From positions 62,001 through 126,000 of the forward strand of contig JAJDYX010000015.1 of assembly GCA_022824945.1 (NCBI GenBank): 64,000 nucleotides of DNA, written 5' to 3'. A model generated the notes under the pieces. That model saw only the letters and a list, made by a program, of their open reading frames with translations. It was not told the origin of the DNA and did not search any database. A program made the position numbers and the translations under genes. The stretch comes from Candidatus Latescibacterota bacterium (GTDB taxonomy: Bacteria; Latescibacterota; UBA2968). Shown piece by piece: positions 58,069 to 64,000 of the stretch (positions are counted from its first letter, which is position 1; each line of letters starts with the position of its first letter).

Positions 58069-59079
58069 ATGATAGGTGTAGCAATTCAGGGGGCGGGAAA
58101 TGTATCTACCGAACATATCAAAGCATACCAGAACAATCCCCATACCCGGGTCGTAGCCATCGGCAGCCGCACAATGGAAAGCGCGCAAAAAAAGGCCATC
58201 GCCTGCGGTATAGATTGTGAATTATTCGATTCTTACGACCGCATGCTCGCCCATCCCTGCGTAGATCTGGTATCTATTTGCACACCCCCGGATTTGCACG
58301 CAGCAGAAACTATTACAGCAGCCGAAACCGGCAAACACATCCTGATTGAAAAACCCGTGGCTCTAAATCCAGACGAACTACACGCCATGGATGCAGCGGT
58401 TCAAAAAGCCGGGGTAAAAACCGTCGTGAGCTTTGTCCTGCGATGGAATCCGATGGTCCTATCCATCAAACACGCCATTGAAAAAGGATGGGTCGGACAG
58501 CCCCTTCTCGTACAGGCCGATTACTGGCATGGACCAACCCATCAGCGCCCAAAAAAATTTGAAAAACCCGGGTGGAATCCCATGACTGCTGGGGCTATTG
58601 TACACGGGGGCTGTCACGCCATGGATGCTGCGCGATATGTACTGAACAATGACCCCATCATTCAGGTATCCGGAGTCTCTGCCCGCAATTCCAGCCATCC
58701 CGAAACATATCTTGCAACAACCGCGGCTACGGTTCAGTTTGAGCGCGGCACCGCAGGAAAAATTTCTGGATCGACCGAATTTTTCATGCCCTATGTATTC
58801 AATCTGGAAGTATTTGGCGACGAAGGCATAATCCGCAACAATCGGTTTTATACAAAACAAATCCCGGGACAACGCGACCTATCTGAAATACCAACCGTAT
58901 TGCCAGACAGCGGCGCAGTATCGCACCATCCCTTTCAGGAAATGATCGACCACTTCATCGACTGTATCACAACCGACGCGGAATCCCACGATAATCTATC
59001 CGTAGCTGTCAACACCCATCTCGCCTGCTTCGCCGCTGAAGCATCAGCGCGGGATCGGGGTACACCAGTTTATCTATAG
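58069..59079 (+). CDS. Gfo/Idh/MocA family oxidoreductase
   Basis: A 336-residue oxidoreductase. IGVAIQGAGNVSTEHIKAY at the N-terminus is the dinucleotide loop, IEKPVALNPDELHAM near 103-117 the EKP motif and GGCHAMDAARYVL near 182-194 contains the catalytic His pair region (H-G-G-C-H). It likely oxidises a sugar or aminosugar with NAD(P). The ATG at 58069 has AAAAAGGAAATC upstream; the open frame from 58039 overlaps the membrane-protein gene. A second, different Gfo/Idh gene follows after 12 bases, a common pairing in inositol and sugar catabolism. Confidence 0.88.
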   Translation: MIGVAIQGAGNVSTEHIKAYQNNPHTRVVAIGSRTMESAQKKAIACGIDCELFDSYDRMLAHPCVDLVSICTPPDLHAAETITAAETGKHILIEKPVALNPDELHAMDAAVQKAGVKTVVSFVLRWNPMVLSIKHAIEKGWVGQPLLVQADYWHGPTHQRPKKFEKPGWNPMTAGAIVHGGCHAMDAARYVLNNDPIIQVSGVSARNSSHPETYLATTAATVQFERGTAGKISGSTEFFMPYVFNLEVFGDEGIIRNNRFYTKQIPGQRDLSEIPTVLPDSGAVSHHPFQEMIDHFIDCITTDAESHDNLSVAVNTHLACFAAEASARDRGTPVYL

Positions 59080-59091
59080 AAGGAAAGCGAC

Positions 59092-60096
59092 ATGGCATCC
59101 GACCAAACGCTCAAAATAGCACTCGTCGGCTGTGGGGGACTGGGATCGCGTCACGCCGCCAACGTAGAGAGTATAGAAGGCGCAGAACTCGTAGCAGTTT
59201 GCGATCATGAACGGGCTTCAGCAGAGGCTCTATCCGACAAACTCGCGTCCCAGCCGGCTGTTTACGACAATCATCAAACCATGTTATCGGAGCAATCTCC
59301 AGACGCCGTACTCGTAGTAACCCCCAACTTTGTACACAGCCCCATTACAGTGGATGCCGCCACATCGGGCGCGCATGTATTCTGCGAAAAACCAATGGCA
59401 CTCTCCGTTGAAGATTGCGACGCGATGATTGAAGCCGCTGATAACGCGGGTGTTTTTTTAATGATCGGGTATGTGCGGCGATTTCAAAATGCCTACCGCG
59501 AAATGAAACGGTTGATCGACGAAGGACAAATCGGCGAGATTCGCATGGCGCATACCGTGCGCCTGGGCACAGGAGCACCTGGAGGCGTGGCGGGATGGCA
59601 ATTGGATAGAGAGAGATATGGCGGGCTTTTTTCAATGCACAGCCACGAACTGGATCAGCTGACCTGGATGGCCGGCGATGTGCGCGCAGTTCAAGCTGTG
59701 ATGCGATATGACGATGCGTCAGATAACACCGTAGAGGAAAGTATCTTTATCAACCTGGAATTCAGCTCAGGCGCAATCGGATCCTTGAGCAGCAGCCGAA
59801 TTTATCCGGGAGGAAGCTATGAACTGGGCGTGGCGGGCACTGAAGGCTCAGTGAAAATTACCAGCGGAACAGGCGCGCAACTCACACTCAACCGGATAGG
59901 TGAAAAATCCGAACACCTGACATTTGAGCGGAACAACGGATTGCTGGAAGAAATGACCTATTTTCTTCAGTGCATCCGCACAGGCGAACAACCGCAATCC
60001 AACGGCCTGGACGGCAGGCGCACCATTGCAATTTCCCTCGCTGCCCATGAATCTGCTCGCACAGGTGAAAAAGTAGAAGTACAGGAATATCGTTGA
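59092..60096 (+). CDS. Gfo/Idh/MocA family oxidoreductase
   Basis: A 334-residue oxidoreductase. IALVGCGGLGSRHAANV near 8-24 is the NAD loop. FCEKPMALSVEDCDAM near 97-112 is the EKP motif, and MHSHELDQLTWMAG near 182-195 has the substrate-site His. It resembles myo-inositol 2-dehydrogenase-like proteins but cannot be assigned to a substrate. GAAGGAAAGCG precedes the ATG. Its stop lies 11 bases before the start chosen for the HAD gene; a TTG there overlaps by 4. It shares only the fold with the neighbouring Gfo/Idh protein. Confidence 0.88.
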   Translation: MASDQTLKIALVGCGGLGSRHAANVESIEGAELVAVCDHERASAEALSDKLASQPAVYDNHQTMLSEQSPDAVLVVTPNFVHSPITVDAATSGAHVFCEKPMALSVEDCDAMIEAADNAGVFLMIGYVRRFQNAYREMKRLIDEGQIGEIRMAHTVRLGTGAPGGVAGWQLDRERYGGLFSMHSHELDQLTWMAGDVRAVQAVMRYDDASDNTVEESIFINLEFSSGAIGSLSSSRIYPGGSYELGVAGTEGSVKITSGTGAQLTLNRIGEKSEHLTFERNNGLLEEMTYFLQCIRTGEQPQSNGLDGRRTIAISLAAHESARTGEKVEVQEYR

Positions 60097-60107
60097 TGGA
60101 GGTTTTA

Positions 60108-60803
60108 ATGGCAAAATTCAAACAAGTACAGGCATTGACATTTGACTTATTTGGCACGATTTTGGATCTGGGCGGCAGTTTAACCCCATTTATCGACGAA
60201 ATGCTCCGAGAAAAAGGAGCCGACACCACAGCAGAACAATTCTGGCAACAATGGCGCTATCGGCAGCGCCTGGAACAATTTCAAGACACAATCATGATGC
60301 TCGGGCACGGAGGCTACCTTGAGACAGTGCGACGGGCATTTGTATATGTGCTCGCCCTGAATAAAATTGAAATGTCAAAAGGGGAAGTACAGACATTTCT
60401 GACCTGCTGGCAGGAATTATCGCCCTTCCCCGAAGTCAGATCAGGACTGGAAAAATTGGCCGCGCGTTACAAACTCGTCGGACTATCCAACGGCGATCCC
60501 GCCTTCCTCGATCATCTGGCAAAAAACCGAATCCAATGGGATTTCGACGACGTCATCTCCGTAACGACAATGGGCGCATTCAAACCGCATCCCGCCGTAT
60601 ATCGCCGCGCCGCGCAAATCCTCGGACTGGAAGTAGGCGCATGCATGATGGTATCGGCCAACTCGTTTGACGTGGTGGGTGCCCGCGCGTGCGGTTTGCG
60701 AGGTGCATACGTGAACCGCTATGACCTGCCTTATGAAGACTCGCCGTATCGCGCAGATGTAACAGTCGCCGATTTTACAGAATTGGCAAAAGCAATCGCA
60801 TAA
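60108..60803 (+). CDS. HAD hydrolase, haloacid dehalogenase-like
   Basis: A 231-residue HAD enzyme. Motif I is TFDLFGTILD near residues 11-20, with the nucleophile Asp13, and a cap domain lies at about 25-95. Motif II is VGLSNGD near 123-129, motif III Lys in GAFKPHPAVY near 153-162, and motif IV ANSFDVVGARACGL near 182-195. The LFGT and SNGD motifs resemble L-2-haloacid dehalogenases, but many such proteins are phosphatases. ATG 60108 has GGAGG upstream. It is followed after 10 bases by the YbdK-like gene. Confidence 0.85.
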   Translation: MAKFKQVQALTFDLFGTILDLGGSLTPFIDEMLREKGADTTAEQFWQQWRYRQRLEQFQDTIMMLGHGGYLETVRRAFVYVLALNKIEMSKGEVQTFLTCWQELSPFPEVRSGLEKLAARYKLVGLSNGDPAFLDHLAKNRIQWDFDDVISVTTMGAFKPHPAVYRRAAQILGLEVGACMMVSANSFDVVGARACGLRGAYVNRYDLPYEDSPYRADVTVADFTELAKAIA

Positions 60804-60813
60804 AAGGCTCAAT

Positions 60814-61959
60814 ATGGATAAAGACCTCAAAATCACCCTCGGTGTCGAAGAAGAATTCTTTCTCGTTGACCCCAACACCCGCGACCTCGTTTCCGACCCC
60901 GCCCCGGGCATACTCGACACTTGCGAAAAGAACAGCGGACCGCACAAAGTAGTAACGGAATTTCTGCGCTCCCAAATCGAGACCAATACCCGCGTCTGCA
61001 CATCAATAGCCGAAGTCCGCACAGCACTGATGGAGACCCGCCGGATAGTCATTGAGGGCGCTGCACAGCACGGTGCTGCAGTAATAGCGGCCTCCACCCA
61101 TCCCTTCGCGTCGTGGTCAGCACAGATGCCCACGCCCCAAAAGCGTTACGAAGACTTTGTGGTCACATATCAGGAATCCGTGCGGCGGTTGCTCATCGGA
61201 GGCATGCACATCCACGCCAGCTTCGGCAACCCGGAAGAACGCATCCGCGTCATGACCGCACTTCGCCGGTACTTACCCCTCTTCCACGCGCTATCCACCT
61301 CATCGCCATTCAGCGGCGGAAACCTCACCGGCTTCAAATCCTATCGCCTGAACATATTCAGTGCCCTCCCGCGCACCGGCCTTCCCGGACCCCTGTACTC
61401 TCGCGCCGAATACGAGCAACTCGTAGAAGACTACCAGCGCCTGAATTTCATCGGAGACGGCGGCGAACTGTGGTGGGACATCCGCCCCGGCAACGCTTAT
61501 CCAACAGTGGAAATACGCATCTGCGACACCTGTTCGCGCATCGAAGACGCAATATGCATTGTCGCGCTCTACGCATCCCTCATCCGCATGCTGCTGCGAC
61601 AGGCGCGAGCGGACACCCTGCCTCCCGAGCCGCGCACCGAAATCATCGCTGAGAATCGCTGGCTTGCACAGCGCTACGGGGTATTTGCGTTTCTGGGGGA
61701 TACACACGATGGCGGGCGCATGGACATCGACGACTACGCACGCGGACTCATTGAACAGTTAGACGAAGACGCCCGCGCACTCGGCTGCGAAGACGAATTA
61801 CACCGCGTATCCGAAATCATCCGCGACGGCAGCAGCGCTGACCGACAGGTTGACCATTTTCGCATCTGCTGCCTGGAGGGTGCCACTGAAATAGAGGCAT
61901 TGCGCGACGTCGTCGATCTGCTGATCGCCGAAACTCAAGAGGGAATTGATAAAGTCTGA
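60814..61959 (+). CDS. YbdK-type carboxylate-amine ligase (glutamate-cysteine ligase 2 family)
   Basis: A 381-residue member of the GCS2/YbdK family, normal length. LGVEEEFFLVD near residues 9-19 is the hallmark, with metal-binding Glu. GGMHIHASFGNPE near 129-141, SSPFSGGNLTGFKSYR near 166-181 and WWDIRPGNAYPTVEIRICD near 223-241 are further blocks. The family joins glutamate-like carboxylates to amines using ATP, weakly making gamma-glutamylcysteine in E. coli. The natural product is unknown here. It lies 14 bases before the sulfatase gene in the same run. Confidence 0.9.
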   Translation: MDKDLKITLGVEEEFFLVDPNTRDLVSDPAPGILDTCEKNSGPHKVVTEFLRSQIETNTRVCTSIAEVRTALMETRRIVIEGAAQHGAAVIAASTHPFASWSAQMPTPQKRYEDFVVTYQESVRRLLIGGMHIHASFGNPEERIRVMTALRRYLPLFHALSTSSPFSGGNLTGFKSYRLNIFSALPRTGLPGPLYSRAEYEQLVEDYQRLNFIGDGGELWWDIRPGNAYPTVEIRICDTCSRIEDAICIVALYASLIRMLLRQARADTLPPEPRTEIIAENRWLAQRYGVFAFLGDTHDGGRMDIDDYARGLIEQLDEDARALGCEDELHRVSEIIRDGSSADRQVDHFRICCLEGATEIEALRDVVDLLIAETQEGIDKV

Positions 61960-61973
61960 AATAGGGGGATCTT

Positions 61974-63365
61974 ATGCCTGACAACAAACCAAATATCGTA
62001 TTCATTCTCGCAGACGACCTGGGCTGGCGCGACACATCGTTATACGGCAGCGCATTTTGCAAAACCCCAAACATCGACGCCCTTGCCGAGCGCGGCATGA
62101 TGTTCACCAATGCGTACGCCGCCAACCCGCTGTGTTCGCCCACTCGCGCGAGCATCATGACGGGATTGTGGCCCGCACGCGTGGGCATTACAACACCGGG
62201 ATGCCATCTGGACCGCATTGTACTCGAATCCTCTTTAAGCGAAAAAGGACCACCGCATAACAAGGCTCTAATCGCGCAAAGCGTCACCCGTTTGAGCACG
62301 GAATACCAGACCCTATCATCGGTATTTCGCGATGCGGGATACAAAACCGCGCACATTGGGAAATGGCACCTGGGCGCAGAGCCTTATAGCCCGTTTGAAC
62401 ACGGATTCGACATCGACATCCCGCACACACCTGCCCCCAGTCCATTGGCCGACGGTTGGTTTGCGCCGTGGAAAGTCTATCCCAACAAGGGCGAACCCGG
62501 CGAGCACCTGGAAGATCGCATGGCACTGGAAGCCATTGAATTTATTCGCAAAAACAAAGACACACCTTTTTATCTCCATTTCTGGCAATTTTCCGTACAT
62601 TCACCCTGGCACGCCAAACAGGATGTAATAGAAAAATACGCACAAAAAGTCGATATCGAAGACCCCCAGCACAATCCCGTTTACGCAGCCATGGTTGAAA
62701 CAATGGACGACGCGGTAGGACAACTAATTGGAACGCTTGAAGAAGAGGGAATTTTAGACAATACCATCGTAATCTTCTTCTCGGACAATGGCGGAGTACA
62801 CTGGAGCGCGACAGACAATGTCCATCCCGATTATATCGATGTACCCATAACGAGCAACGCGCCCCTGAGAGGCGGAAAGGCAAATACCTACGAAGGCGGC
62901 ACCCGCGAACCACTGATTGTCGCGTGGCCCGGCCATATTGACGCGGGCAGCCGCAACGATCAGGCAATCGTGCAAAGCATCGATTTCTTTCCCACACTGA
63001 CCGAACTCTGCGGACTCGACGCCCCCAAATCGGTTGACGGCATCAGTTTTGCACCCGCGCTTCGCGGCGAACCCCTCGCGCGGGACACCATCTTCTGCCA
63101 CTTTCCGCACTATACGCCAGCAGCGGATGGCCTACCATCGACTTATGTTCGCAAAGGCGATTGGAAACTCATCCGCTTCTATTGCGACAACGACGACCAG
63201 AGCGACCGCGTAGAACTCTACAACCTATTGGAAGACATTGGCGAAACAAATAACCTGGCGGATGAATACCCCGACCGCGTATCTGAATTGAATGACCTTA
63301 TTGACCAATTCCTGACAGATACTGGCGCTGTGATACCCACGCCCAATCCCGCGTATCGGGAATAA
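61974..63365 (+). CDS. Type I sulfatase
   Basis: A 463-residue sulfatase. The formylglycine signature is Cys54 in LCSPTRAS, the C-x-P-x-R motif needed for maturation. NIVFILADDLGWRD near 7-20 supplies the metal Asp pair, GKWHLG near 123-128 the Lys/His pair and FFSDNGG near 264-270 the second metal Asp/Asn. No signal peptide is visible, so it may be cytosolic or exported by other means. It removes sulfate from a sugar or other ester. No formylglycine-generating enzyme is in the window. GGGGGATC precedes the ATG. Confidence 0.92.
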   Translation: MPDNKPNIVFILADDLGWRDTSLYGSAFCKTPNIDALAERGMMFTNAYAANPLCSPTRASIMTGLWPARVGITTPGCHLDRIVLESSLSEKGPPHNKALIAQSVTRLSTEYQTLSSVFRDAGYKTAHIGKWHLGAEPYSPFEHGFDIDIPHTPAPSPLADGWFAPWKVYPNKGEPGEHLEDRMALEAIEFIRKNKDTPFYLHFWQFSVHSPWHAKQDVIEKYAQKVDIEDPQHNPVYAAMVETMDDAVGQLIGTLEEEGILDNTIVIFFSDNGGVHWSATDNVHPDYIDVPITSNAPLRGGKANTYEGGTREPLIVAWPGHIDAGSRNDQAIVQSIDFFPTLTELCGLDAPKSVDGISFAPALRGEPLARDTIFCHFPHYTPAADGLPSTYVRKGDWKLIRFYCDNDDQSDRVELYNLLEDIGETNNLADEYPDRVSELNDLIDQFLTDTGAVIPTPNPAYRE

Positions 63366-63381
63366 ATCTCTGGAGGAACAC

Positions 63382-63927
63382 ATGACTGTTCAATACAATG
63401 GAATATTACGCGCACTCGTCGCCGCGATCATTCTCGCCGCACTCAGCACACTGGGCGATTTCTTGTGGGCGCACCACGGGATCAAACACCGCATGTTTGC
63501 CGGCATCCTTCACGGCGCACTATTGTGCCTCTGTTTGGGCGTTGTTCTCGGATATGGTGGCAAAACGCTACAAACGATCTTGTTGGGCGCACTCGGCGGC
63601 CTCGCCGTTGGCATATTGTCCGCTGGTGGATATTATCTCTTGCGCCCGGCCATTCGCTTTTACGCGATGATCGTCGCATGGATGGAACTGTGGATTCTCG
63701 CTGCCCTCCTCCACCGATGGGTAGGCGCTATCTCCGAAAACCTGAAACTCACTTTACTCCGAGGTATTCTCGCTGCCGCGACTTCTGGCCTCGCCTTCTA
63801 CGCGATTTCGGGCATCTGGACCAAACACACCCCCGGCGGTCCCAATTATCTCTATAATTTGCTCTGCTGGACCATCGCCTTTTTGCCCGGATTTCTCGCA
63901 CTATTTATAACGCGGAAAAACGACTAA
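63382..63927 (+). CDS. Small polytopic membrane protein
   Basis: I do not recognise the family. The 181-residue product has about five to six hydrophobic helices: near 9-26, 42-58, 62-86, 93-112, 125-145 and 150-170. Loops are short, with one HHGIKH segment. It begins 16 bases after the sulfatase stop, with GGAGG upstream of the ATG, and precedes the gene starting at 63945, so it is part of the same transcript. A transport or sensing role for a sulfated or sugar compound is only a guess from context. Confidence 0.7.
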   Translation: MTVQYNGILRALVAAIILAALSTLGDFLWAHHGIKHRMFAGILHGALLCLCLGVVLGYGGKTLQTILLGALGGLAVGILSAGGYYLLRPAIRFYAMIVAWMELWILAALLHRWVGAISENLKLTLLRGILAAATSGLAFYAISGIWTKHTPGGPNYLYNLLCWTIAFLPGFLALFITRKND

Positions 63928-63944
63928 CACCTGTGGAGGTCCCT

Positions 63945-64000
63945 TTGATCAAACTCGTCTGCCTAACGCTGCCCTATGCAAAATTTTCTCTCGAGCGAGG
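63945..64000 (+). CDS. Start of a probable sugar-phosphate isomerase/epimerase, 3' partial
   Basis: A TTG at 63945 with GGAGGT 7 bases upstream opens a frame to the window end. The visible residues, IKLVCLTLPYAKFSLER after the start, resemble the first strand of xylose-isomerase-like TIM-barrel sugar-phosphate isomerases/epimerases, which often accompany Gfo/Idh genes. Only 18 codons are seen, so this is tentative. Confidence 0.5.
   Translation, partial: MIKLVCLTLPYAKFSLER

Noticed and set aside
1-64000. tRNA, rRNA and riboswitch genes
   Set aside because: No cloverleaf-like or rRNA-like segments were recognised by eye. Short or diverged ones could be missed without a covariance-model search.

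Overview
The window reads as a bacterial chromosome segment of moderate GC with about 55 genes and few long gaps. No rRNA, tRNA or CRISPR was found, so taxonomy is inference. The gene mix is two phytanoyl-CoA dioxygenase-like proteins, several Gfo/Idh/MocA oxidoreductases, a mandelate racemase-like enzyme, a sulfatase, a heparinase-like lyase, DUF4038 and DUF6785-type proteins, PcfJ, a dockerin-like EF-hand and lipoproteins. This fits an uncultivated Gram-negative degrader such as Latescibacterota or Poribacteria better than any model phylum.

Layout. 1-4544 (+): HEAT-repeat protein (5' cut by the window), Tm-1-like protein, its TIM-barrel partner, and trmB. 4610-8200: a tandem metallo-beta-lactamase gene beside a TnpB-only IS605-type element (about 6479-7810) whose left end cuts into a DUF1722 gene, followed by a 32-codon ABC-ATPase remnant. 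8202-17607: secreted nuclease, PLP desulfhydrase, a minus-strand catabolic group (Gfo/Idh, enolase-superfamily enzyme, exported unknown protein), class IV aminotransferase, C45 acyltransferase and PcfJ. 17698-20345 (-): a sugar-nucleotide operon (GDP-mannose-3,5-epimerase-like, GHMP kinase-like, two-domain nucleotidyltransferase). 20809-22375 (+): Rpn-type nuclease, a truncated copy of it and a possible small membrane peptide. 22705-33027: heparinase-like lyase, coaX, malate synthase G, PhyH, DUF4038 hydrolase-like protein and glycogen debranching enzyme. 33104-40645: solitary DNA methyltransferase, a PhyH-Nudix fusion, two thioredoxin-fold exported proteins, purE, Gfo/Idh, purD and pyrH. 40835-46255 (+): complete polyamine-type ABC importer with two tandem binding proteins. 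46265-49906 (+): a three-gene MoxR AAA+/GXGXG/VWA cassette. 49981-64000 (+): FKBP isomerase, TruC, then a long, tightly packed run with two SDR-like proteins, an aminomutase-like aminotransferase, a phosphodiesterase, a DUF6785 membrane protein, two Gfo/Idh proteins, HAD, YbdK, sulfatase, a membrane protein and the start of a probable sugar-phosphate isomerase.

How they work together. Many genes abut or overlap by 4 bases, so operons are clear even where function is not. The main themes are import and breakdown of carbohydrate or amino compounds, activated-sugar synthesis and nucleotide synthesis. The most unusual items are the MoxR/GXGXG/VWA cassette, the PhyH-Nudix fusion, the PhyH with HxH in place of HxD, the gene-truncating TnpB element whose guide would come from a neighbouring leader, and two unrelated enzymes whose C-terminal tails and stop codons are supplied by the same dispersed repeat.
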